Source: Phoronis australis
Taxonomy: Eukaryota > Phoronida > Phoronidae
Length of the DNA stretch: 64,000 nucleotides
Direction: 5' to 3'
NCBI GenBank assembly: GCA_002633005.1
Contig: NMRA01000091.1
Coordinates: forward strand, 479,267 to 543,266
A model generated the notes under the pieces. The model saw only the letters and a list, made by a program, of their open reading frames with translations. It ran no database searches and was not told where the DNA came from. The position numbers were made by a program, and so were the translations under genes. The stretch's first letter is position 1; each line of letters opens with the position of its first letter. Positions 54,601 through 61,948 of the stretch are shown one piece after another.

Positions 54601-55521
54601 TTGAGACATAAATATGACGAGGCTCGGGGTAAAAATCGCGTTCTGCACTGTGATTAAGCGTGGAACGCTTTGTTTTGAAAACCTAAAAGGAGACTTTTTA
54701 ATATGGCGACTGCGTGAATAAGGTGCATATTGTGTAGACTTTGGACTGTCGCATAAGTGTGATTTACACAATTTTCAGGAATAGTTGTGTGGAATGCAGG
54801 ATCAAATAGCTGATTTTCGAAATAGCTGCGCCATATTGAAATTCACTATCCCGCCAGATGGTAATCATGTCTTAGGTGGACAAGTGCTCAGCGCCACCTA
54901 CAGATTCCATGTAATGCGGACGGGATGTTTCAACCCACTGATATAAACAGCATTTTAACATCTTTCCTGCTATCATATTGCCGCTGTCAAGTTTTCACTG
55001 ATATGCAGTGGGGTGCACTATTGGCTAACAGAAAAAGGCAAACCTCTTAAAAGGGCCATGAATGAAGGACATCATACATTTCCCACTGCCAAGAAGAATC
55101 CACGACTGCATAGTCAGTGGCTGCGACTGACACAGCGGGTGAATTTTGATGTCAGCCGATGTCAAAAAGTTAAAATAAATAGTGAACTTAACCTAATCAA
55201 ACAATGGGTGAGGATGATGGTGGGGCTTATTCCTCTGTTTTTAAATTAATGAACGACTATGCAGTACTGAGGGTGGGATCAAGTGAAAGTCACTTTCTTG
55301 ATCTCATTACTGTAGAGAGTGCCTGTGTGGAAAGTCCGCTATTTCATGTGTGCCTTTCTTTTCTACCTTCCAGTCATGAGGAGCTACTACAGAGTGAAGG
55401 GGAGTACTTCAGCATGTGGCAGCAACAGATGTTGAAACTTGAAGAGGATGACAGTGCCTCGGGGGGCTCAGGAGGTGGAGAGAAGAGCCTGGAGATAGAC
55501 CAGGAAGGAGGGAGTGACTGA
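30179..55521 (+). CDS. ABCB6: ABC transporter B6 half-transporter, 18 exons
   Basis: Joining 18 exons with matching phases gives 865 aa (human ABCB6 has 842). The order is: TMD0 region (1-210), transmembrane domain with [51 protein letters not shown] and [13 protein letters not shown], then the nucleotide-binding domain. NBD motifs: Walker [10 protein letters not shown] (633-641), Q-loop Q681, LSGGEKQ (737-743), Walker B VLLDE (758-762), D-loop SALD (765-768) and H793. All catalytic residues are present. C4 and C22 with sequon N7 match the spacing of the N-terminal disulfide and glycosylation site known in human ABCB6. The known role is ATP-driven transport linked to porphyrins and heme, reported in outer mitochondrial, endolysosomal and plasma membranes. 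The assembly shows two copies of exons 15-16; only one pair can be used in frame. Confidence 0.96.
31171..31327 (+). CDS. ABCB6: ABCB6 exon 2
   Basis: TTTCTTACAG acceptor. Encodes [17 protein letters not shown], a hydrophobic helix and VDVPQDQ. Phase 2 in, phase 0 out (GTAGGA). Confidence 0.9.
32124..32316 (+). CDS. ABCB6: ABCB6 exon 3
   Basis: Encodes [19 protein letters not shown], a helix and [13 protein letters not shown], at the start of the conserved ABC membrane domain. Ends in phase 1 at GTAAGT. Confidence 0.94.
32925..33053 (+). CDS. ABCB6: ABCB6 exon 4
   Basis: Encodes [14 protein letters not shown] and the [13 protein letters not shown] segment matching VFLKFLQGGG of human ABCB6. 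Phase 1 to phase 1. Confidence 0.93.
33925..34027 (+). CDS. ABCB6: ABCB6 exon 5
   Basis: Encodes [20 protein letters not shown] then [15 protein letters not shown]. Ends in phase 2 at GTGAGC. Confidence 0.95.
34252..34518 (+). mobile_element. Family C MITE-like element, copy 2 (267 bp)
   Basis: Left end GGGGTCTGTTTCATGAAAAC is mirrored by ACTTTCACGAGACAGACCT at the right end. It lies in ABCB6 intron 5 and has the same length as the 19.9 kb copy. Confidence 0.65.
34965..35249 (+). mobile_element. Family C MITE-like element, copy 3 (about 285 bp)
   Basis: Left CCAGGGCTATGTTTCATGAA and right AATTTTCATGACACAGATCC form terminal inverted repeats of roughly 30 nt. ABCB6 intron 5. Confidence 0.65.
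35372..35461 (+). CDS. ABCB6: ABCB6 exon 6
   Basis: Encodes [20 protein letters not shown] and [10 protein letters not shown], the first coupling-helix region of the membrane domain. Confidence 0.94.
35708..35908 (+). mobile_element. Family D foldback element, copy 2
   Basis: AAGCTGCATTTTGCCCTGTT near the left end and CTAAACGGGGCGAAATGAAT near the right end form inverted ends of about 30 nt. ABCB6 intron 6. Confidence 0.6.
36200..36570 (-). pseudogene. Possible LINE C-terminal fragment
   Basis: On the minus strand one frame reads KSGKEEETP, a stop, then [19 protein letters not shown], resembling the CCHC-like C-terminal tail after the RT of many LINEs. Stops and a frameshift break it, and the call is tentative. 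It lies in ABCB6 intron 6. Confidence 0.4.
36959..37080 (+). CDS. ABCB6: ABCB6 exon 7
   Basis: Encodes [20 protein letters not shown] and a second hydrophobic segment ending FAAMTLYL: two transmembrane helices. Phase 1 out at GTAAGT. Confidence 0.92.
37754..37863 (+). CDS. ABCB6: ABCB6 exon 8
   Basis: Encodes [20 protein letters not shown] and [12 protein letters not shown]. Phase 0 out at GTAAGC. Confidence 0.95.
38613..38779 (+). CDS. ABCB6: ABCB6 exon 9
   Basis: Encodes [18 protein letters not shown], the second coupling helix, and the helix [14 protein letters not shown]. Phase 2 out. Confidence 0.95.
39143..39262 (+). CDS. ABCB6: ABCB6 exon 10
   Basis: Encodes [20 protein letters not shown] and LNFFGTYYR, the last transmembrane helix region. 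Intron 10 (39263-42621) carries the 30-nt minisatellite. Confidence 0.95.
39704..40915 (+). repeat. 30-nt minisatellite, about 40 copies, in ABCB6 intron 10
   Basis: The unit reads TCATGTGTAATGCATGG followed by TTATATCTTGACG or a variant ending TTCAAG. Units ending GACG followed by TCA form TGACGTCA at the junction. Variants occur in a recurring order, giving a higher-order period of about 8 units (240 bp). The last 5 to 8 units are degenerate. One unit at 40081 has lost 1 nt. As 30 is divisible by 3, long ORFs appear here, but they are by-products. Confidence 0.98.
41315..41381 (+). repeat. CA microsatellite
   Basis: An interrupted CACG/CACA tract, then a nearly pure (CA)n. ABCB6 intron 10. 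Confidence 0.97.
41595..42078 (+). mobile_element. Family B MITE-like element, best copy (about 484 bp)
   Basis: Left end GGTTATGTAGGACCCTCGAT and right end CGATAAGGCCCTACATAACT are inverted repeats of about 20 nt. There is no ORF. The same family occurs at 17677, 47097 and 50185. Confidence 0.72.
42095..42250 (+). repeat. 39-nt minisatellite, about 4 copies
   Basis: The unit contains GTACTGTATACGATACAGGA and TTCCTGTGTGGGGT. The first and last units are diverged. ABCB6 intron 10. Confidence 0.85.
42622..42685 (+). CDS. ABCB6: ABCB6 exon 11
   Basis: Encodes [20 protein letters not shown], the conserved linker into the nucleotide-binding domain. Confidence 0.95.
42940..43150 (-). repeat. Dispersed repeat family E, copy 2 (inverted)
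   Basis: Reverse complement of the copy at 8050-8290, in ABCB6 intron 11. Confidence 0.75.
43213..43298 (+). CDS. ABCB6: ABCB6 exon 12
   Basis: Encodes [19 protein letters not shown] and NHVNFHYEP, the first NBD beta strands and A-loop Y. Confidence 0.94.
44237..44399 (+). CDS. ABCB6: ABCB6 exon 13 (Walker A)
   Basis: Encodes [17 protein letters not shown], Walker [10 protein letters not shown] and RIDGQDISK. The acceptor is TTTAAAAG, weak in pyrimidines at its end, but the reading phase requires it. Confidence 0.95.
45011..45341 (-). mobile_element. Family D foldback element, copy 3
   Basis: Ends GCTACATTGCACCTTGTTTA and AACATGGCGAAATGCAGTTT are inverted relatives. The interior matches copy 1 in the opposite orientation. 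ABCB6 intron 13. Confidence 0.55.
45450..45523 (+). CDS. ABCB6: ABCB6 exon 14 (Q-loop)
   Basis: Encodes [20 protein letters not shown] then NNDI. Its 3' end and donor (ATCAG|GTTTGTAA) are the founding unit of a tandem repeat that runs on into the intron. Confidence 0.94.
45501..45790 (+). repeat. 34-nt tandem repeat containing the exon 14 splice donor
   Basis: The unit GTGCTCTTCAACAATGATAT plus CAGGTTTGTAAATG is repeated at 45501, 45535, 45569, 45603 and 45637, then in degenerate form to about 45790. The first unit is the true exon end plus donor. Five near-identical donor contexts therefore lie in series. Confidence 0.96.
47097..47600 (+). mobile_element. Family B MITE-like element in first duplicated copy
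   Basis: GTTATGTAAGACAGTAGGAA at the left and AAGCTCCTAAATAACCTTGA at the right. Ends about 25 nt upstream of the exon 15 acceptor. Its counterpart in the second copy is at about 50185-50660. Confidence 0.65.
47626..47726 (+). CDS. ABCB6: ABCB6 exon 15, first copy
   Basis: Encodes [19 protein letters not shown] and [14 protein letters not shown]. Phase 2 in, phase 1 out (GTACCT). A second, almost identical copy is at 50684-50784. Confidence 0.93.
48801..48913 (+). CDS. ABCB6: ABCB6 exon 16, first copy (signature and Walker B)
   Basis: Encodes [20 protein letters not shown] and the Walker B segment FVLLDE, ending in phase 0 at GTGAGT right after the catalytic glutamate codon. Confidence 0.94.
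49170..49621. other. Assembly gap (452 N)
   Basis: Lies exactly between the two copies of the exon 15-16 segment. Confidence 1.
50185..50660 (+). mobile_element. Family B MITE-like element in second duplicated copy
   Basis: Same element and position as at 47097-47600, with small deletions. Confidence 0.65.
50684..50784 (+). CDS. ABCB6: ABCB6 exon 15, second copy
   Basis: Same protein sequence as 47626-47726; I see only synonymous changes (TAT/TAC, GAT/GAC). Entering from first-copy exon 16 (phase 0) would break the frame, because this exon needs phase 2. Most likely the other haplotype, or a recent duplicate. Confidence 0.85.
51504..51616 (+). CDS. ABCB6: ABCB6 exon 16, second copy
   Basis: Appears identical to 48801-48913, including splice sites. 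This copy is contiguous in sequence with exon 17, with no gap. Confidence 0.87.
52316..52479 (+). CDS. ABCB6: ABCB6 exon 17 (D-loop and H-loop)
   Basis: Encodes [37 protein letters not shown] and a GSIVERGT strand. Phase 2 out at GTGAGT. Confidence 0.95.
52734..53157. mobile_element. Foldback/MITE-like element (about 424 bp)
   Basis: Left arm CAGTGCTGGGTTGCATGAAA... to about 52798 and right arm (53091-53157) are near-perfect inverted repeats of about 60 nt containing AGTCCCAAATAGGGACT. No ORF. ABCB6 intron 17. A related half-site is near 20940-20970. Confidence 0.75.
54401..54596. mobile_element. Possible family C MITE-like element, diverged
   Basis: Starts GGGCCTATTTTATGAACAGG and AGTTAAGACTTAAG, and ends with an inverted-looking TTTAAAAATGGGCC. 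Shorter than other copies; the assignment is weak. Confidence 0.4.
55374..55521 (+). CDS. ABCB6: ABCB6 exon 18 and stop
   Basis: Encodes [19 protein letters not shown] then an acidic, Gly/Ser-rich tail ending GGSD and TGA. The tail and stop form the first unit of a 101-nt tandem repeat. Confidence 0.93.
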
Positions 55522-55740
55522 CACTAGTGGTATATGGCATGGAGGAGAGTCTCTTAGGGAGAGTGGGCTCAGGAGGTGAAGAGAAGAGCCTGGAGATGAA
55601 TGGGGAAGGAGAGAGTGACTGACACCAGTGGTATGTGGCATGGAGGAGAGTCTCTTAGGGAGAGTGGGCTCTGGAGGTGAAGACAAGAGCCTGGAGATGG
55701 ATGGGGAAGGAGAGAGTGACTGACACTAGTGGTATATGGC
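55465..55740 (+). repeat. 101-nt minisatellite spanning the ABCB6 stop codon
   Basis: Units start at GGCTCAGGAGGTG (55465, 55566, 55667). Each contains AAGAGCCTGGAGAT, GGGAGTGACTGACA-type sequence and TCTCTTAGGGAGAGTG. The first unit holds the last 18 codons and the TGA; later units lie in the 3' UTR. Confidence 0.95.
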
Positions 55741-55741
55741 T

Positions 55742-56280
55742 GAGTAAGAAAATATCTCAGTGAGGGGGAGGCTCATGTGTTGAGAAGGTCAGAACCCGAG
55801 GCTGGAGATGGAAAGAGAGATGTGATGATCAACCCTGGGGAAGAGATGGATGCATGTATCTTAAGGGGTTTAGTTACTGGAGTGAAGAGCTATAAAATGT
55901 TTTCAGATAAGTTTGAAATTCGCCAGGCTTCGTTTTTTTAACTCAATGAGTTGACCAGGCCTGTGAGTCGTGTTTGTAGGTGATTAACTGTGTTCACGAG
56001 TGGGATATCCATGTTTCTACTCCTTGAACTTAAATTTTGACAATGAAGTACTCTGTGGAAAAGCTAGTCAGATAGACTGTGGGTTAATTAAACCATCTGT
56101 GACATTGAGAAAGGGTTAGGTGTGTGCGAGGTGATACTCAAGATTTCCTTTAATTTGAATATAAATCAATACACCTATACAATGATCCCAGTGTTATACG
56201 AATCTATGCGTTTGTGATACTCTGCATGTGACCATTCTTCGCAAGGTAAGTGATTATCTTTGAATCTCCTGTATCGACTC
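55742..56280. other. ABCB6 3' flank
   Basis: Probable 3' UTR and flank. No convincing poly(A) signal is fixed here. Nothing else recognised. Confidence 0.5.
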
Positions 56281-56960
56281 AAAACGGTGCCTTTTCAATT
56301 AGTTTATTAATGGGAATAGTGTTCCAAAAACTCCTCGACAACCTGCGATTTTTGAGCAGGCGTGTTGTCATGGTAAATGACTCGGTCATTGTTTTCCCAC
56401 TGTTTGGTCATTTTTCGCCAAATGCTCTCCCTAAGTCAGGTCAGAAGTTTGCATCACATCTCTCCATTAACAGTTTGTCTCTGAGGATCAAATCCCTCAT
56501 GAACAATGTCCTGCACCTCGAAAATAAAATCAACATGAAGTTCATGTTGCTTCGATTCATCACCAGTAATAATGTTTAAAACAATATTCGATTCAGCTCT
56601 GATTTGTTGGCTGAGATCCATCGCAGTGGCACATCATCCTTGAGAAATCAGGCAATAAATTTGGCAAAAACACGCCTCTTGTTCAGTTCCTCGGAGCAAA
56701 TGTGCTGAACATTCCCATAAGATATTACTAAAATGTTGCAAACGTCGTGAATGGTTCTTTGTCGATGTTCTAGAACAGCCGTGTGCACTTCTTAACATTC
56801 TTTGTAGTTTTGGTTGCCAATCTCTCCCACAGCGTTTGTCATTTTCGACTCTCCTTGAAACAGTGATACCACACAAACGCCATCTTTTGGGACATGGTAT
56901 GATTCTCAAGGATTGCATGAGTTGTACAATACTGCCAGACCGTGAATTGCAGCTCACTAA
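56280..56960 (-). pseudogene. Decayed mariner-like transposase (SETMAR/GVQW-type)
   Basis: Minus-strand fragments in several frames follow the order of a mariner transposase. VHTAVLEHRQRTIHDVCNIL and EELNKRRVFAKFI come from the helix-turn-helix region. NIITGDESK corresponds to the first catalytic Asp region, IVHEGFDPQRQTVNGE to the usual IVH.EFVPPGQTVN, and IYHDNTPAQKSQVVEEF to the HHDNAPAH catalytic block. Stops and frameshifts are frequent, so it is inactive. Confidence 0.75.
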
Positions 56961-58125
56961 TATTCAAATTAGGGAAACTATATGCATCTCCTCGTACACA
57001 TTTAAGGACTGCACGTTTTTATGAATTTTAATGAATTTAAACATGTTCTTTTAATGTCATTATTGTTTTTGTTAGCCAGGTACCAAATGCACTTGTCGAG
57101 TTTGTATTTAAATTTCTTTCTTAAGTTTCATTCTTATTTCCTATTCCCTGCCTGTTTCAGTCTGTTGTTCTCCCCATTCTTATATTTACGCTGTTTGATT
57201 TCTGGAGGCTCCACTTCTCCAGAGTTCAGTAGGTTCAATAAGTTTTAACTGGCTTTTACAAAAAGTTGTAGAACCTTAAGTATATCATTTATTATTTAGT
57301 GGAAATGATCATTTTCTCTATAATGAGAATGCTCTATTTGTTTACAGGTGTTGCGTTATCCTCATGGTATTGAGAATTTTGTAGAATTGAGAATCTCTAG
57401 TGTGGTGAAATTATAAAGCAGTAAGTTTGACACCCTATGTCATAAAGCCTGTAGATAATTCTTGCACCTGAAAAATTCATTTAGTTAACGAGTATCTATG
57501 ATCACATGTTGCTGTATCATATTGTGAAGAGTTTACATCGTATTTTATCATAGTATCAGCTGTTCTTATTTTTTACTGTCATTAAAACTCTCTTCCTTGA
57601 GTAAACTAACTTACTTATCAATGTCGACCTTGGAAATAAAATTTTGATGCGTTCTCTTGAGTTGGCTTTTTGCGATTACATCACCTGACCATGGCCAGTT
57701 TCTTTTCCCCTGATTCTGTTATCAACTGTTCTTTGCTGCAGGCACAAGGTTGCTTACATGTCACAACATATTTTCGGAACTTGTTTCATTTGGTTTCAAG
57801 TTTGTAGTATTTTAATACCAGCAAACCGAATTTTAGAACAAACCTTGCTGCTGCAAAGCTGTTATTGTCTCCCAAAAGATGCTGCAAAATTTTAGGAAAT
57901 GGCGCATGCGCTGTGTCACAAACGTGCTGTTTTTGAAACGGATGACACTTTTCTTTGTTAATAAAGGCGGCGAATTATGCTACAAAATGACGTTTATTTT
58001 ATTATTTTCCACTTAAACGGCTGCAACGAACGATGTGAGTATCGGTTGACTACCAGATTTTGCATGCACCCCGCTGGTCCGTTAGCTCTATCGCATGTGT
58101 CGATGTAAGTTTTATGACGAGGTGA
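56961..58125. other. Intergenic, no gene recognised
   Basis: AT-rich. Only short ORFs without recognisable domains. Confidence 0.5.
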
Positions 58126-58130
58126 CGCAG

Positions 58131-59112
58131 TGGCGGATCTAGGATATCTCAAGGGGGGCCCAACATTTTGTCGGTAAACATTTGATCAAAGCACGATTGT
58201 AGATGCGCATAGCACCGAATGGGGGGAGGTCAGAAATTTTTCTGTTTTTACCTCTAAAAATTAAAAATCAAGCATTTTCCTCGATTCCCGAAGTATTATT
58301 CAAGAAAAAAGGCAAAAATAAAAAAACGGAAAATATCGAAAAGGAAAAGAAGCAAGTACCACAGACTCGAACTCACGACATGGCGTGTAGAGCGTGCGTG
58401 CTTTACCACTGCACCACCACGATGTAACTTTTATACTAAGAGACCTAGGCCTACTTGTTTATGGTTCACAGCGTTTGCGCGCGAAACCTTCTTTTTGTTA
58501 TGCTTATTACATGTTTTATATTTTGTGCAATCAGTTCGTAACAAATTTGTTGTATTTAAATAGTCTTCAATTGCCCAAAAGACCAAATCGTTTTTGTGTT
58601 GGCAATAATGACGCGATTGCTTTGGAAATCGTCTTAAGTAAGGTTTGACAAAGAGAATTATGACTTTCTGAGTGATTCAGTAAGAGTTCGATTAAAATTG
58701 ACATCTTACCAACAGCTTTTGTTTTTTCATCTTCACTCAGATTCCATTTTCTTTTAAAAATGAAGTAGTTTTCTTCATTGCACAGTGGAGCAGACGACGG
58801 AAACGGAGTCGTAGTGCCCAGCGCCACTGCCGGTCGCCTGAGATATCGCGGGAGAGCCCAAACTAAGGCACTAGTTCCGTTACTATTGCGCCGTGTTCCG
58901 AATTTGACACTTGAAATTGGATCTGAGCCCCCCCCCACACACACACTCACAAACTAAAATTGCACACATTTAAATCTTGTTTCAGCCGTATGATTTTAAT
59001 TACCGGGGTTAATTAATAAATTCAACATTTCCCTGCGCTCTTGCTGTTTTATTTTTTTTGCGGCAGCCAGGGGGGGGGCAGGCCCGCTGGACCCCCTAAA
59101 TCCGCCTATGCC
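58131..59112. mobile_element. Non-autonomous element with CAGTGGCGGATCTAGG-type ends
   Basis: Left end GCAGTGGCGGATCTAGGATA with a following GGGGGGCCC, and right end CCCCCTAAATCCGCCTATGC, are inverted relatives. About 980 bp with tRNA-like Pol III boxes inside and no transposase ORF. Boundaries are set by the TIR-like ends. Confidence 0.6.
58356..58424 (-). repeat. tRNA-like sequence with A and B boxes
   Basis: On the minus strand GTGGTGCAGTGGTAAAGC (A box) is followed by GAGTTCGAGTC (B box) at tRNA-like spacing. The stems pair poorly, so this is a tRNA-derived repeat rather than a gene. Confidence 0.45.
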
Positions 59113-59317
59113 AACAGACAACAAACTATTTCCACTTCCTCCATCAGTCATGCCAGTTTGTTTACATAAAGCGCCAGCTGTTGAGAATTCGATCAGTCAA
59201 TCAGAAGCGTCAGTGTAAAAAAAAATCCCGAAGAAAATTAAATGATACCTGCGTGTTGTCTACCCCCCAAAGGACACGAACGTAACCAGCGAGGCATGCC
59301 AGCCACAATTTACTAAA

Positions 59318-59380
59318 TTGTTACTTATCACAAAAAAGTTATGTACATGATGTACATAACTTGTTTGTGATAAGCAACAA
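59318..59380. repeat. Near-perfect 63-nt palindrome
   Basis: A 31-nt arm TTGTTACTTATCACAAAAAA..., a single G, then the complement with two mismatches. Same design as the palindrome at 27346. Confidence 0.95.
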
Positions 59381-59550
59381 TAGGTCCTTAACGAGGGGGA
59401 GTTCGGGGGGGATTCGATCGAAACCCCCCGCGGAAAAGGTCCAGCCCCACACAGATGACAGGGTCGTGCAGACGATTAGAGGAGGCTTTACGTCATTCAT
59501 TGGCACTGAACTTGAAAGTTTGCTACCCCAGTGACTATCGTCGATATTGT

Positions 59551-59984
59551 CGTTGGCCAAATGGGTGAACGTTACGCTGTTAAATTACGTGCGTACCATA
59601 TTCTTGTCAGAGGCGTAAAGTAATTATTTGCGGAGTAAAGTAATTATTATGTCATTGCATAAAGTAATAATTATTTGCAGCACCAAATGTTACTTTACAC
59701 CGCAAATAATTACTTTACCACACAAAAACTTATTATAGGCTTTACATAATTACTTTACGACGCAAACAATTACTTTTTGCCACAAATAATTACTTTACCC
59801 CATAAAAGGTTACTTTACGTCGCAAATAATTACTTGACGCCGCAAATAATAACTTAACGCCATAAATAATTACTTTTCGCCGCTATTAATTTTTTACGCC
59901 ACAAATAATTACTTAGCGCTTCTAACAAGAATATTCTTAAGCGTGTAATGTAACGACGTAACGCTCACCGATTTGGCCAACAAT
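59551..59984. mobile_element. TIR element with internal AATTACTTTA array (about 434 bp)
   Basis: TTGGCCAAATGGGTGAACGT at the left and ACGCTCACCGATTTGGCCAA at the right begin terminal inverted repeats of about 80 nt (including the shared TATTCTTGT block). Between them is an array of about 15 degenerate 20-nt units, CGCAAATAATTACTTTACGC-like, the first ones inverted. Confidence 0.82.
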
Positions 59985-60104
59985 ACACCACAGGGTAACA
60001 AAGGAGTTTAGAAGTAATTGTCTATACCTAGCTATATATCAGCTAAAGAGCTCCCAAAAAGTAGTGTGGCGTGAATGTCTTAAAGTTGACCAAGAATCAA
60101 AACC

Positions 60105-60160
60105 ATGAAGCGGAAAATTTTAATTCTCTGCTATTTTGGTATACTTGCTAGCATAGTAGG
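60105..60160 (+). CDS. Possible first coding exon with signal peptide
   Basis: An AACCATGA context opens a short frame, MKRKILILCYFGILASIV, with a basic start and hydrophobic core like a signal peptide, followed by GG|GTAAGG (a good donor, phase 2). No downstream exon could be attached because repeats and a gap follow. It may be chance. Confidence 0.25.
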
Positions 60161-60309
60161 GTAAGGTGCAGGCATTTTAAATTTTGAATTGAAGGTGATC
60201 GTCAAATGATTGTAGATCAATCATCCCGCAGTGTCCACTTTGATTGTGGATTGGTAGATTGACATGCATGCACGTGTACACGTGTGTGCGTTTCCATTCT
60301 TTTAAATCC

Positions 60310-60535
60310 AGCACAGAGGCAGATCTACCGGGTGTGGTTTCAGGGAGTTTAAGCCCACCCTCCGGGTAAAATAGAAAAAACGTCGCCAGGAAACGAAATC
60401 AGCTATAAACTCGAAAAAATCGTACACGGGGAGACCCCTCCCGACCTCTACCCCCCCCCGCTCGCCGCTACGCGCCTCGGATTCGCGCGAATCCTAAGCC
60501 CCCCTTACTGAAAACTTAGATCTGCCACTGCAGTA
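60310..60535. mobile_element. Small element with AGATCTRCC-type ends
   Basis: GCACAGAGGCAGATCTACCG at the left and TTAGATCTGCCACTGCAGTA at the right are inverted. It has a GC-rich interior with C runs and resembles the CAGTGGCGGATC family. Confidence 0.5.
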
Positions 60536-60640
60536 CAGGCGCCGACGGCAAGTTCACTATTGGCAGTCCTCCGTCGTTGCTCAAACAAAAAACAGACTTT
60601 TATAACCATAGGCGGATTTAGGGGGGGCCCGCCCCCCCCC

Positions 60641-61246
60641 NNNNNNNNNNNNNNNNNNNNNNNNNNNNNNNNNNNNNNNNNNNNNNNNNNNNNNNNNNNN
60701 NNNNNNNNNNNNNNNNNNNNNNNNNNNNNNNNNNNNNNNNNNNNNNNNNNNNNNNNNNNNNNNNNNNNNNNNNNNNNNNNNNNNNNNNNNNNNNNNNNNN
60801 NNNNNNNNNNNNNNNNNNNNNNNNNNNNNNNNNNNNNNNNNNNNNNNNNNNNNNNNNNNNNNNNNNNNNNNNNNNNNNNNNNNNNNNNNNNNNNNNNNNN
60901 NNNNNNNNNNNNNNNNNNNNNNNNNNNNNNNNNNNNNNNNNNNNNNNNNNNNNNNNNNNNNNNNNNNNNNNNNNNNNNNNNNNNNNNNNNNNNNNNNNNN
61001 NNNNNNNNNNNNNNNNNNNNNNNNNNNNNNNNNNNNNNNNNNNNNNNNNNNNNNNNNNNNNNNNNNNNNNNNNNNNNNNNNNNNNNNNNNNNNNNNNNNN
61101 NNNNNNNNNNNNNNNNNNNNNNNNNNNNNNNNNNNNNNNNNNNNNNNNNNNNNNNNNNNNNNNNNNNNNNNNNNNNNNNNNNNNNNNNNNNNNNNNNNNN
61201 NNNNNNNNNNNNNNNNNNNNNNNNNNNNNNNNNNNNNNNNNNNNNN
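60641..61246. other. Assembly gap (606 N) inside a C/G-homopolymer element
   Basis: The sequence before the gap is ATAGGCGGATTTAGGGGG followed by CCCGCCCCCCCCC, and after it a run of G. Sequencing probably failed in the homopolymers of one repeat element. Confidence 1.
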
Positions 61247-61705
61247 GGGGGGGGGGGGGGGGGCTCTTTCGAGCCCTCCGTGCCCCCCCCCCGGGTGCGC
61301 GCATACCCGTTTAGCAAACTTTGAAAGGAGTTTCTGAATCTTCATCGTATAAAAAGAAACACATTCAAGGTCAAGGGCCGGAATAAAATTCATGAATGAC
61401 ATGACTGAGTTCATGACCGACATAAAGACATTAAGTAAACACAGTTCAACAAAACGCCACGGTACGTAGACTTCATAGCGAAACATATATCGAGTGACTG
61501 TGGCTCTGTGGCGTCTAAGCGGGACACCAGGCATTTGTTAACTGGGCGGTTACAAAGTCACCAACCAGGGATGGGTGGAGGGCGCCACTTAGTGAGGTGT
61601 CGATTGGGAGCAAGGAGGTGCTCGCTACGCCGCGTAGGCCACTGTCATTTCACCTCAACTGCAAACTACTATTGACAACCGTGTATATGGCAAACATTAG
61701 TAAAG

Positions 61706-61948
61706 CAACTGAAGTTACGTCATTTAACTCCAACTGTGTCACCTGATTTTGTGGCTTTTCAAGTCAAAGGCTCTGGGTGGTACCATGCAATTCTGGGCCT
61801 GTTCAAACTGAACCAACACGACCGTGGAATGCTGAAGTCAATACCTCGTACAGATTTCTTCCGGAAGATCTTCGGTGTTCAGGGTACAGACACTTTCTGC
61901 TTGGGCGAAAACCGGGACCAATTTCTCTTCGGTGAACATGGCATATGA
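61706..61948 (+). CDS. Unassigned open frame, possible terminal exon
   Basis: An open frame of about 80 codons with mixed composition (for example GSGWYHAILGLFKL and TDTFCLGENRDQFLF) ends in TGA and is followed about 30 nt later by AATAAA. There is no in-frame ATG at the start, so if real it is an internal or last exon. No family recognised. Confidence 0.25.
   Translation, partial: QLKLRHLTPTVSPDFVAFQVKGSGWYHAILGLFKLNQHDRGMLKSIPRTDFFRKIFGVQGTDTFCLGENRDQFLFGEHGI

Noticed and set aside
55204-55521. 105-codon ORF as a separate gene
   Set aside because: Only the part after the acceptor at 55373 is coding; it is the last ABCB6 exon.
60505-61534. Long ORFs across the second N run
   Set aside because: The open frame consists of unknown bases and homopolymers.
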